DNA of 25,308 nucleotides from a virus, in the IMG/VR virus record IMGVR_UViG_3300033551_000039, positions 1 to 25,308 of that record; one strand, written 5' to 3'. Positions within the stretch are counted from its first letter, which is position 1. Each line of letters starts with the position of its first letter. This document shows, piece by piece, positions 6,395-13,447 of this stretch. Under the pieces are notes generated by a model. It saw only the letters and a program-made list of their open reading frames with translations, did no database searches and was not told the origin of the DNA. The position numbers were made by a program, and so were the translations under genes.

Positions 6395-6433
6395 GTATCC
6401 ACACTAACCCGCTCGGCCAGGAAGAGGACCCAC

Positions 6434-6646
6434 ATGACCACGAGCACGAACACCGGCGAGGAGATCGCCGACAAGGTGAAGGCCGCCGGCAAGGCGTGGC
6501 GGAAGGCCGCGACCACCGAGCAGCGCCTCCGCGCCGAGCGCGACGAGGCGATCGTCGCCGCCGCGCAGGCGCAGCTCGGCGTCCGCGAGATCGCCCGGCT
6601 CGCGCAGGTCGACCCGACGCAGGTGTCGCGGGTGCTGAACCGATGA
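6434..6646 (+). CDS. Small HTH DNA-binding protein (candidate regulator)
   Basis: 70 residues, ATG with AGGAAGAGGA upstream. Residues 15-47 form a charged helix that may dimerise. Residues 48-69 (LGVREIARLAQVDPTQVSRV) are a clear helix-turn-helix with the typical alanine and the hydrophobic spacing of the recognition helix. It is the first gene after a divergent promoter pair with an inverted repeat across both -35 boxes, so autoregulation and control of the opposite cassette is a natural guess. It could instead be a general actinophage HTH protein with another target. It overlaps the next gene by ATGA. Confidence 0.75.
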   Translation: MTTSTNTGEEIADKVKAAGKAWRKAATTEQRLRAERDEAIVAAAQAQLGVREIARLAQVDPTQVSRVLNR

Positions 6647-7077
6647 CCCGCGCCGTCATCGCCGCCGCCGCGATCCTCGCCGCCGCGGCGCTCACCTCGA
6701 GCGACCGCGCGCAGGCTCAGCAGGCCGTCGGGTTCTACAACCCCGCGACGACGGTCTCGTGCTGGACGCGGACCGGCTCGAGGTTGGTCTGCTATCAGGA
6801 GTCGACCGCCACGTGGGCGTGGATCGACACCCGCGGCCGGTCCGGCCGCCAGCGCGGCGCGACGCAGCCCTACCGGCCGCCGTACCGCCTCCGGGTGAAC
6901 GCCCCCTACGTGACGATGCCCGGCGGCTTCCGGTGCGACGTGACGTACGCGAAGCGCGACGACCGGCCGATCCTCGTGTGCGTCGCCCCCACCCCGGACA
7001 AGGCCCTCGGTGCCCTCCGGGATTGGGGGTTCTACTTCGCGACCCGGGGCGCGGCTCACCGCCCCCCCACGGCATGA
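6643..7077 (+). CDS. Secreted or surface four-cysteine protein
   Basis: 144 residues. The N-terminus (MTRAVIAAAAILAAAALTSS) is a signal peptide with an AQA site after residue 25. The mature part has four cysteines, at 40, 50, 98 and 113, suited to two disulfide bonds outside the membrane, and tryptophan/tyrosine-rich strands. A secreted protein in a head gene cluster is not a standard virion component. Its position right after an HTH gene suggests an accessory or lysogenic-conversion role such as altering the host surface, which is a guess. I do not recognise the family. Confidence 0.7.
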   Translation: MTRAVIAAAAILAAAALTSSDRAQAQQAVGFYNPATTVSCWTRTGSRLVCYQESTATWAWIDTRGRSGRQRGATQPYRPPYRLRVNAPYVTMPGGFRCDVTYAKRDDRPILVCVAPTPDKALGALRDWGFYFATRGAAHRPPTA

Positions 7078-7358
7078 GCGGCCACCCCGAGGACTTCGGC
7101 GATCGGTACACCGACGCTATCCGGGGGAAGGCGAAGAACGCCGCGACCCTCGCCGACCTCGTGGGCCGCCTCGCCCCCGATGAGCCGGTGTTCGTGCTCA
7201 TCGGCCGGGACCTCCTCGCCCCCCTCGCGATCCAACAGTACGCGGAGGGGGCGCGGCGGGCTGGCCGCGAGGAGTTCGCCGCCGACGTCGAGGCGCGGGG
7301 GATCGACTTCCTGCGGTGGCAGGCCGCCAACCGCGGCCGCGTGAAGCTCCCCGACTAG
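7074..7358 (+). CDS. Small conserved phage protein (DEPVFVL..RDLLAP type)
   Basis: 94 residues, ATGA overlap with the secreted protein gene. The segment LAPDEPVFVLIGRDLLAPLA followed by IQQYAEGARRAG resembles small actinophage proteins in which a DEPVFVLRGxD motif precedes a helix. Function unknown. The end is basic (RWQAANRGRVKLPD). The stop TAG shares one base with the next GTG. Confidence 0.65.
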   Translation: MSGHPEDFGDRYTDAIRGKAKNAATLADLVGRLAPDEPVFVLIGRDLLAPLAIQQYAEGARRAGREEFAADVEARGIDFLRWQAANRGRVKLPD

Positions 7359-7576
7359 TGCCCTACTCCGTCATATGGACCGGTCCCGGCCCCGCCGACA
7401 ACGTGGATCACTTCACCGGGGTGAAGGTCACCGACCGCCCCCACGGCAAGGGCCGGTGGGCGGCGGACGCGATCGCCGAGGTGATGGCCGCGAACCCCGA
7501 CGCTCAGGCGCTCGGGGCCACCCTGCACGTCGCGGGCCTGTGCCTCGGCACGTGGGAGGTAGTGCCCGCACCCTAA
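7358..7576 (+). CDS. Small hypothetical protein
   Basis: 72 residues from a GTG that shares its first base with the preceding TAG. It looks like a small alpha/beta fold: PYSVIWTGPGPADNVDHFTG, a helix WAADAIAEVMAANPDAQALG, then a strand ATLHVAGLCLGTWEVVPAP. No recognised family. It is the last gene of the HTH operon and is followed at once by an imperfect hairpin. Confidence 0.6.
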   Translation: MPYSVIWTGPGPADNVDHFTGVKVTDRPHGKGRWAADAIAEVMAANPDAQALGATLHVAGLCLGTWEVVPAP

Positions 7577-7626
7577 GTGCGCGCCCCGCCGGTGAGGTCC
7601 CGGACGTGCCCTCCCGGCGGGCGCAC
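7577..7626 (+). terminator. Imperfect hairpin after the HTH operon
   Basis: GCGCCCCGCCGG (7581-7592) pairs with CCGGCGGGCGC (7614-7624) with one bulged C and a loop of about 21 nt. No U-tract follows. Position directly after a stop codon and before a new promoter-like element supports a terminator; fold quality is moderate. Confidence 0.4.
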
Positions 7627-7639
7627 GCGCAGTCGAGGC

Positions 7640-7668
7640 TAGCGGCCCCGCCGGGTGGCGGATACCAT
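7640..7668 (+). promoter_or_regulatory. Candidate late promoter before the portal block
   Basis: TAGCGG (7640-7645), 17 nt, TACCAT (7663-7668). The identical -35-like hexamer and spacing with TACCGT occur before the protease gene (11380-11408), and TTGTGG-N17-TACCTT before the capsid gene. The pattern differs from the TTGACA promoters at 6334-6394. Confidence 0.5.
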
Positions 7669-7703
7669 CGGCGTCGTTCACGTCGAGCAGGAGGACCCCG
7701 GTT

Positions 7704-7790
7704 ATGGGATGCGGCTGTGGTGGATCACGTCGGCCCCGGCCAGCGAGCGCGCCGAAGCCCCCCGCCGACCCCGCCCCACAGGGCGGATAG
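7704..7790 (+). CDS. 28-residue N-terminal Cys protein before the portal
   Basis: ATG at 7704 follows AGGAGG at good spacing. The product starts MGCGCGGSRRPRPASAPKPP and is 28 residues long, with a Cys-x-Cys N-terminus, a basic patch and a proline-rich tail. The portal GTG comes directly after its TAG without a gap, so it is translationally coupled. Tiny proteins starting with clustered cysteines next to portal genes are seen in other actinophages; their function is not known to me. It may have escaped annotation because of its size. Confidence 0.6.
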   Translation: MGCGCGGSRRPRPASAPKPPADPAPQGG

Positions 7791-9614
7791 GTGGCGAGCA
7801 CTCGTCGCCTCACGGGCCTCGCGCTCGTGGGGCGCTCGAGCCGCCCCGCCGACGAGGGCGGCGCTGACCCGCTGAGGTCCGCCGTGCGTGCCGTGACCGC
7901 CGCCGCAACGCGGATGGCGGACCCGGTGGTCAAGGCGACCCCCGCGAAAAAGCCGCGGTGGCAGGAACGGGCGTGGGCGTATTACGACTCCCTCGGCGAG
8001 ATCCACTATGCCGGCGAGTTCTTCGGTGCCAACCTCGGCCGCGTCCGCCTCCTCGCCCAAAAGCGGACGGCCGATGGCGAGTGGGAAGAGACCACCGACG
8101 GACCCGCCGCCGAGCAGCTCGAGCGTATCCGCGGCCCTCGAGGCGACCGGTCTGAGGTGCAGGGTGCGTTCGGCACGACGATGTTCTGCGTCGGGGAGGG
8201 CTACCTCGTCGGCACACAGGACCCCGAGGACCCGAGCCGCGAGGTGTGGGAGTTCCTCAGCGCCGACGAGTTCACCGTCAACCCGCGGGAGCGCAAGGCC
8301 GAGCGCAAGCGGGAGCCCCACGACAAGCGGAAGGTCACGTATGACCTCGTGACCGACCTCGGCTCAGAGATCAGCGACGGGGAGGCCCTCGCGATCCGCA
8401 TGTGGGAGCCGCATCCCCGGTGGTCGGACCTGCCGGTGTCGCCGCTCATGGCGGTCCTCGACGCCTGCGAAGAGCTTCGCCTCCTGCCGCGCGCCGTGAG
8501 GTCGCGCGCCAGGTCGCGGCTCGCGAGCGCCGGGGTGCTCGTCATCCCCCACGAGATCACCGACGGCGGCGGCCCCTCCCCCGCCGAGGCGCAGGGGATG
8601 GACGAGGACCCCGCCGTCGATCCCTTCCTCAGCGACCTGATCGACAACGCCGCGACCGCCATCAACGACGAGGATTCCGCGGCCGCCGCCGTGCCGATCG
8701 TCCTCCGCGTCGAGGGTGAGCACGCCGACAAGGTGCAGCACCTCAACTTTGTCGATGCCCGCGTCGCGTACCCCGAGACCGAGCGGGAAATGCACGTCAT
8801 CCGCCGGATCGCTCAGGGCCTCAACCTCCCCCCCGAGGTGCTCCTCGGGATGGCGGACGCGAATCACTGGTCGGCGTGGCAGATCAGCGAGGCGATGTGG
8901 ACGCAGCACCTCGAGCCGCTGTGCGTCGCCCTGTGCGCCAACCTCACGTCCGCGATGGTCGTGCCGGTCGCGGGGGTCGAGTACCGCGTGTGGTATGACG
9001 ACTCGGAGCTAGTCACGAAGCCCGACCGCACGGGCGACGCGAAGGAACTGCACGACCGCCTCGCGATCAGCGACGCCGCCCTCCGCGAAGCGGGCGGGTG
9101 GACGGACGAGGACGAGCCCGACGACGAGGAGCGCACCCGTCGCATCGGGGTGCTCCTCAAGGACGCGAAGCTCGCGATCGACGGGGAGGTCACCGAGGCC
9201 CCCGCCCCCGTCATCGCCCCGCCGGGTGGTGCTCCGCCGCCGCCGGCAGGCGGCCAGCCCGGCACGACCGACCCCGGGCCGCCCTCCCCGGATGGGGCGA
9301 CCGCCGGGGCTTTCACCGTCGCCGTCGTGCGCGCCCGGGAGGCGGCGGGGGCGAAGGTGCTCACCCGCCTGCAGCGCAGCAACGGGATGCGTGAGGAGGT
9401 CGAGCACCTCGGCCTCCGGGCGCTGCCCCGCGATCAGGTCTGCGCCGTCCTCGGGAGGGAGCGCCTCGAGCGCCTCGGCCTCGAGCCCGCCGACCTCGTG
9501 GCAGGCTCGACGACGTGCCTCGTCGCCGCCGGGTACCCCGCCGACCTCGCCGACGAAGCCGAACGGCACGCCGCCGCCCACCTCTTCACGGCGGTGATTC
9601 CGCCCCCGTCGTGA
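7791..9614 (+). CDS. Portal protein
   Basis: 607 residues. The dodecameric portal is the DNA gate at one capsid vertex. The diagnostic part is the segment around residues 335-367: VIRRIAQGLNLPPEVLLGMA followed by DANHWSAWQISEA, a signature of actinophage portals. Residues about 60-250 hold the usual crown/wing core. A Pro/Gly-rich linker (about 470-505) leads to a C-terminal extension of about 100 residues with helices (GAFTVAVVRAREAAG and later), longer than a minimal portal. The GTG start directly abuts the 28-residue gene. It overlaps the MuF gene by GTGA, the usual portal-MuF order. Confidence 0.92.
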   Translation: MASTRRLTGLALVGRSSRPADEGGADPLRSAVRAVTAAATRMADPVVKATPAKKPRWQERAWAYYDSLGEIHYAGEFFGANLGRVRLLAQKRTADGEWEETTDGPAAEQLERIRGPRGDRSEVQGAFGTTMFCVGEGYLVGTQDPEDPSREVWEFLSADEFTVNPRERKAERKREPHDKRKVTYDLVTDLGSEISDGEALAIRMWEPHPRWSDLPVSPLMAVLDACEELRLLPRAVRSRARSRLASAGVLVIPHEITDGGGPSPAEAQGMDEDPAVDPFLSDLIDNAATAINDEDSAAAAVPIVLRVEGEHADKVQHLNFVDARVAYPETEREMHVIRRIAQGLNLPPEVLLGMADANHWSAWQISEAMWTQHLEPLCVALCANLTSAMVVPVAGVEYRVWYDDSELVTKPDRTGDAKELHDRLAISDAALREAGGWTDEDEPDDEERTRRIGVLLKDAKLAIDGEVTEAPAPVIAPPGGAPPPPAGGQPGTTDPGPPSPDGATAGAFTVAVVRAREAAGAKVLTRLQRSNGMREEVEHLGLRALPRDQVCAVLGRERLERLGLEPADLVAGSTTCLVAAGYPADLADEAERHAAAHLFTAVIPPPS

Positions 9615-11194
9615 CCCCCTCCGCCGACGACCTCAACCGGGGGGTCGCGGCGGTGCACGAGGCCCTCGAGCCGCTCGTCGAGCTGCTCGAGCACCCGATC
9701 GCCGTCGCCATCCGGGACCTCGCCGCCCGGTGCGCCCGCGACCTCGAGGCGGGCCTCACCGCCGCCGCCGCCCCCGGGTGGGAGGGGCCAGACCCCGAGG
9801 CCCTCACCGAACGCCTCCGCCGGCGGCACGACGAGGCGTGGCGCTCCCGCCACGAGGGCCGCGTCGAGCGGGTGCAGGTCGAGGCGATGCGCCGCACCTA
9901 TGACGCGATGGGGGCCGCGCTCGGCGTCGACCTCACCCTCCGCAACCCCGTCCTCGACGGGCAGGTGCGCCAGCTCCGCAACCGGTCCACCCTCCCCGAG
10001 TCGGCGTGGCTCGACGTGAGGGAGTCGCTGCAGCGCAGCGCCGACGCGGGTGACGGCATCCGCGAGGCGTCGCGCCGCCTGCGGACCGACGTCGGCGGAA
10101 TGTCGGGGTACCGCTCGAGGATGATCGCCCGCACCGAGCTAGTCGGCATCGCCAACCGCGGGTCGATCACCGCCGCCCGCCTCGCCGGGGTCGGCGGCTT
10201 CAAAACCTGGCAGGCGACCAACGACGCCCGCACCCGCGCCGCCCATGCCCTCGCCCACGGTCAGACCGTCCCCCTCGACGACACGTTCTCGGTGATGGGC
10301 GAGGCGATGGACTACCCGGGGGACCCGATCGGGTCGGCGGCCAACGTGATCCACTGCCGGTGCACCGTCACCTATTCCGACTCCCCCGACGGGACGAACC
10401 TGCCGATGGCGGAGCCCGCCGGGGCTGAGCTCGGCCCGGCCCCCGTCGTCGAGGAGGCCCCCGCCGGCAGGGCCGTCGCGGATGCCGTCGAGGTGATGTT
10501 CAAGAGCCCCACCCGCCGCGCCGAGGTCGAGGCGAGCCTGCGGAACATCGGGGACCTCATCCGCCTCCCCGACGACGCACCCCCGATCCGCCTCCCGATC
10601 CAACAGAAAGGCAAGACCAAGACCCGCGGCGGCGCGTACTGGCAGCGCCGCGGCGGGAGTGGCGCGCTCGAGCCCGAGCGGATCACCCTCAACGATCTGC
10701 AGCACGGGGACGGCATCCGGAGGGTGTGGCTCGAGGATCGCGTCGCCCTCGCCCACGAGATCGGCCACCACATCGACCACTGGTACCTGCGCGCAGTCGA
10801 CGGCCGGGAGTTCCGGGCGGGCCTATCGAGTCGCGACGCGATGCTCGCCGCCCACCGGGGGGTGGACCCCCCCACCGAGTTCGGCCGGGCCTTCGCCGAG
10901 GTGTACCGCCGCATCCTCGCCAGCCCCACATGGCGGGAGCTGCTCAAGGTCGAGGGCCAGTTCGGGACCTACCTGCGCTCAGCCGAGGAGCTTTGGGCGC
11001 GGGCGTTCTCCCAATGGGTCGGCACCCGATCAGGCGACGAGGCGATGCTCGCCGCGTACCGCGATGCCGTCCGGTACCGGGACTTCGCCACCGACCGGTG
11101 GGGGATCGGGATGGACCATTGGACGGATGAGGAGTTCGCCGAGATCGCCGACGCGATCGACGACATGTTCCGGGAGGCGGGGATGCTGAAGTGA
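9611..11194 (+). CDS. MuF-like head morphogenesis protein fused to a zincin-like domain
   Basis: 527 residues, GTG overlapping the portal stop. Residues 160-255 are a MuF/SPP1 gp7-type domain: RMIARTELVGIANRGSITAA, then FKTWQATNDARTRAAHALAHG, and the end NVIHCRCTVTY with the typical CRC. MuF proteins bind the portal and enter the prohead in small numbers. After a linker (260-295), residues about 355-475 carry ALAHEIGHHIDHW, an HExxH zinc-metallopeptidase motif (His382, Glu383, His386), and a downstream SAEELWARAFSQWV (457-470) whose Glu fits a third ligand, as in gluzincin-like phage polyvalent-protein domains. The fusion suggests an enzyme packaged in the virion, perhaps injected. Peptidase activity is inferred. 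Confidence 0.88.
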   Translation: MTPSADDLNRGVAAVHEALEPLVELLEHPIAVAIRDLAARCARDLEAGLTAAAAPGWEGPDPEALTERLRRRHDEAWRSRHEGRVERVQVEAMRRTYDAMGAALGVDLTLRNPVLDGQVRQLRNRSTLPESAWLDVRESLQRSADAGDGIREASRRLRTDVGGMSGYRSRMIARTELVGIANRGSITAARLAGVGGFKTWQATNDARTRAAHALAHGQTVPLDDTFSVMGEAMDYPGDPIGSAANVIHCRCTVTYSDSPDGTNLPMAEPAGAELGPAPVVEEAPAGRAVADAVEVMFKSPTRRAEVEASLRNIGDLIRLPDDAPPIRLPIQQKGKTKTRGGAYWQRRGGSGALEPERITLNDLQHGDGIRRVWLEDRVALAHEIGHHIDHWYLRAVDGREFRAGLSSRDAMLAAHRGVDPPTEFGRAFAEVYRRILASPTWRELLKVEGQFGTYLRSAEELWARAFSQWVGTRSGDEAMLAAYRDAVRYRDFATDRWGIGMDHWTDEEFAEIADAIDDMFREAGMLK

Positions 11195-11382
11195 CCGACC
11201 TCGAGCAGCGGCACGAGGTGCTCGCCGCGCCCACCCTCCCCGCCGCCGTCGCGGTGCTCGTCCACGCCGGGTGCCCCGAGTGGCAGGCGTGGCGGATCGC
11301 CACCCTCGAGCGCGGCGACCCTGCCGGCGGCGACGTTCTGATCGACGGTGCACCCGTTCGACCCGAGGAAGCCCTGCCCTAG
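11191..11382 (+). CDS. Small hypothetical protein between MuF and protease
   Basis: 63 residues, GTGA overlap with the MuF gene. Residues 1-35 are helical (TDLEQRHEVLAAPTLPAAVA); the rest is short with GDVLIDGAPVRPEEALP. No family recognised. Its TAG stop forms the start of the TAGCGG element of the candidate promoter for the protease. A chaperone or structural adaptor for MuF is possible only by position. Confidence 0.6.
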   Translation: MTDLEQRHEVLAAPTLPAAVAVLVHAGCPEWQAWRIATLERGDPAGGDVLIDGAPVRPEEALP

Positions 11383-11408
11383 CGGACCAACGGGGGTCGC
11401 TGTACCGT
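11380..11408 (+). promoter_or_regulatory. Candidate late promoter, possibly giving a leaderless protease mRNA
   Basis: TAGCGG (11380-11385), 17 nt, TACCGT (11403-11408): same hexamer and spacing as at 7640. The protease ATG at 11416 lies seven bases after the -10, where transcription would start, so the message may have no 5' leader. Confidence 0.5.
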
Positions 11409-11415
11409 GGCGCGT

Positions 11416-12744
11416 ATGGACGACTGGCGCGCGATCCTCGCCGTCGAGGGCTCGCCCACGGGGGACGGCCGGTTCTTCGATCTCGGCGCGTTCACGTGGC
11501 GGGACCTCCCGCTGACCCTCATGTATCAGCCCGCGGTGGCGGGCGGACACGACGGGGCGTTCCCGATCGGGTCCATCACGTCGATCATGCGGGTGAGCAC
11601 CGGCCCCGCGCAGGCCGACCTCATCGGCACCGGCACGTTCGCCGACTCGAGCGACCCCGAGGTGCTCGAGGCTCAGCGGATGATCCGCGAGGGCCACGTC
11701 ACCGGGGTGTCGGTCGACTTCGCCGCCGACCTCTACCGCGTCGCCCCATTCGAGGAGGGTGTCACCCTCGTCACCGAGGACGGCCGCCCCGTCGGCGGCG
11801 ACCTGGCGGAGCCCGATGATGCGTGGGTGCAGATCGAGAACGTCGTGAACTTCCGGGTGCAGGCCGCGACGATCCTCGCCGCGACCGTCGTCGCCACCCC
11901 CGCGTTCGCCGAGACCACGATCGAGCCGACGGCGATCGCCGCCGGTGCGTACAGCCCCCCGGACGTCCCGCCCGCCGAGTGGTTCCACGACCCGCAGCTC
12001 GAGCGGCCCACCCCGCTACGGGTGGACGCGGACGGCCGGATCTTCGGCCACCTCGCCGCGTGGGGCTCGTGCCACATCGGGATGCCGGGGTGCTTCACCC
12101 CGCCGCGGTCGGCGACGAACTACAGCCTCTTCCGCCTCGGTGAGATCGCCACGACCGGAGGCCCCGTCGCCGTCGGTCAGATCACCATGAGCACGGGGCA
12201 CGCCGACCTCACCGCGAGCCTGCACCGCACGCAGGAGCACTATGACGACACGGGCCTCGCGGTCGCCGACGTCGCCGCCGGCGAGGACCCCTACGGGATT
12301 TGGGTCGCGGGTGCGATCCGCCCGGGGCTCAGCGTCCACGACGTCGCCGAGCTGAGGGCCGCGAAGCTCAGCGGGGATTGGCGGCGGTACGAGGGGAACC
12401 TCGAGCTAGTCGCCGCCCTCGCCGTCAACGTCCCCGGCTACCCGGTGCCGCGCGGCGAGTTCGCCCCCGGCGACTACGAGGACGAGGCGGTGTCCCTCAT
12501 CGCGGCGGGGGCCGTCCGCGTCGGCTCCCGCCGCGGCACCCTCGAGGGCCGCATCACGCACCTGCGCCTGAACGGCGTCGTCGCGTCGATCGGCACCCCG
12601 GATGAGCGGCAGGCCCTCGAGGCCCTCGCCGTCCGCGTGCACGGCCGGGACCTCGCCCGCCTCGGTGAGCGCGCCCACGCCGTCGCGCTCGAGCACCTCG
12701 GCCGCCGACTGCACCACGTCGGCGGCCCGGTGGGGGACGACTAG
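11416..12744 (+). CDS. Capsid maturation (prohead) protease
   Basis: 442 residues from ATG 11416; a GTG at 11407 would add three. The start DWRAILAVEGSPTGDGRFFD and ALPLTLMYQ-like region match HK97-type prohead serine proteases of actinophages. His45 (GGHDGAFPIGSI) and Ser99 (VTGVSVDFAAD) are the likely catalytic pair. The second half has CHIGMPGCFTPPRSATNY, VGQITMSTGHADL, HYDDTGLAVADVAAGEDPYG and LELVAALAVNVPGYPVP, a block typical of this family, followed by a helical tail that may be removed or act as scaffold. It processes the capsid precursor. Its stop overlaps a convergent gene's stop at a shared CTAG. Confidence 0.9.
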   Translation: MDDWRAILAVEGSPTGDGRFFDLGAFTWRDLPLTLMYQPAVAGGHDGAFPIGSITSIMRVSTGPAQADLIGTGTFADSSDPEVLEAQRMIREGHVTGVSVDFAADLYRVAPFEEGVTLVTEDGRPVGGDLAEPDDAWVQIENVVNFRVQAATILAATVVATPAFAETTIEPTAIAAGAYSPPDVPPAEWFHDPQLERPTPLRVDADGRIFGHLAAWGSCHIGMPGCFTPPRSATNYSLFRLGEIATTGGPVAVGQITMSTGHADLTASLHRTQEHYDDTGLAVADVAAGEDPYGIWVAGAIRPGLSVHDVAELRAAKLSGDWRRYEGNLELVAALAVNVPGYPVPRGEFAPGDYEDEAVSLIAAGAVRVGSRRGTLEGRITHLRLNGVVASIGTPDERQALEALAVRVHGRDLARLGERAHAVALEHLGRRLHHVGGPVGDD

Positions 12745-13004
12745 CGCAGGAGCGCCGCGACCCGCGCGAGGTCGTCGGTGTCGCTGAGCGGCATCCCGAC
12801 GATGCGAGCGCCGAGGTCGGCGTCGCTGAGGTGCGTGAGGCAGATCCCGAGCCTCGCCGCGCACCCGCGGATGAGGTCGGCGACCGTCGGCTCGTCATCA
12901 TCGGCGAGCCTCGAGTCGGGGACGATGTGGGCGAGGATCACCCGAGGGTCGGTGAACAGCTCCCGGCGGGGGTCGAGGATGCCCGCGTCGAGGGGGCCGG
13001 TCAC
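12741..13004 (-). CDS. Hypothetical protein, last gene of minus-strand cassette 2
   Basis: 87 residues; GTG start (complement of 13002-13004) overlapping the upstream stop. It is an alpha/beta protein with TVADLIRGCAARLGICLTHL and LSDTDDLARVAALLR. No motif of known function. Its stop codon uses the same CTAG as the converging protease gene, so the two transcripts overlap unless a terminator acts within the genes; no hairpin was seen between them. Confidence 0.65.
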   Translation of the reverse strand: MTGPLDAGILDPRRELFTDPRVILAHIVPDSRLADDDEPTVADLIRGCAARLGICLTHLSDADLGARIVGMPLSDTDDLARVAALLR

Positions 13005-13231
13005 GACTCACCCCGCTCGAGGGCTTCCCGCCGCCCCTCGTGGTGCTCGCAGCGGACCACCCCGTCGTCCCACGGCCGCACGGTGCCCTCACAGGCGTCC
13101 CCCTCCTCGACGCACGGCGGGGGAGGGGGCGGGAAGTCTGCCGGGGTGAGCGGTCCGCCCCGCTGCTCGGTGTAGCTCGGCGGCGGGACGAACCCCTCGA
13201 GGTCCCGGGCGATCTCGCCGGGGTCCCTCAC
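13001..13231 (-). CDS. Small proline-rich protein with Cys residues, cassette 2
   Basis: 76 residues from a GTG that overlaps the upstream stop (complement of 13229-13231). It contains a proline run (ADFPPPPPPC) and cysteines at 40, 47 and 61 with CEHHEGRRE, which could bind one metal ion. The pattern D..CEGTVRPWDDGVVRCEHHEG is typical of small actinophage proteins of unknown role. It lies in the middle of the coupled minus-strand operon. Confidence 0.6.
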   Translation of the reverse strand: MRDPGEIARDLEGFVPPPSYTEQRGGPLTPADFPPPPPPCVEEGDACEGTVRPWDDGVVRCEHHEGRREALERGES

Positions 13232-13446
13232 GACGTCACCCGGTGGCCGACGAGCGGCCGTCGGGCGTCGAGCACCACGACCGGGGGGCGAGCCCCCGGC
13301 CGCAGGCCCGACCCGTAGCACGACGGGCAGGCGTCGACCGGCTCCCACAGGGACGGGGCGACCTCCTGCCAGTCGTCACCGGTGCCGTCGCACGTCGGGC
13401 ACCGGTGCTCGGGGGGGATGGTCTCGGGTGCGTACGCGATCGGCAC
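13228..13446 (-). CDS. Small DnaJ-type zinc-finger protein, cassette 2
   Basis: 72 residues, GTG start one base after the upstream stop. Two CxxCxGxG repeats, CPTCDGTG (near residue 16) and CPSCYGSG (near residue 40), match the DnaJ Cys-rich zinc-binding unit; only two of the four repeats of full DnaJ are present, enough for one zinc site. There is no J domain. Phages and plasmids often encode such stand-alone fingers; the role is unknown, perhaps protein or nucleic-acid binding. It is coupled with its neighbours. Confidence 0.75.
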   Translation of the reverse strand: MPIAYAPETIPPEHRCPTCDGTGDDWQEVAPSLWEPVDACPSCYGSGLRPGARPPVVVLDARRPLVGHRVTS

Positions 13447-13447
13447 G

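Noticed and set aside
6337-7059. A 240-codon minus-strand frame ending at the divergent promoter.
   Set aside because: It lies opposite the HTH and secreted protein genes and its last codons are the promoter; composition is that of a shadow.
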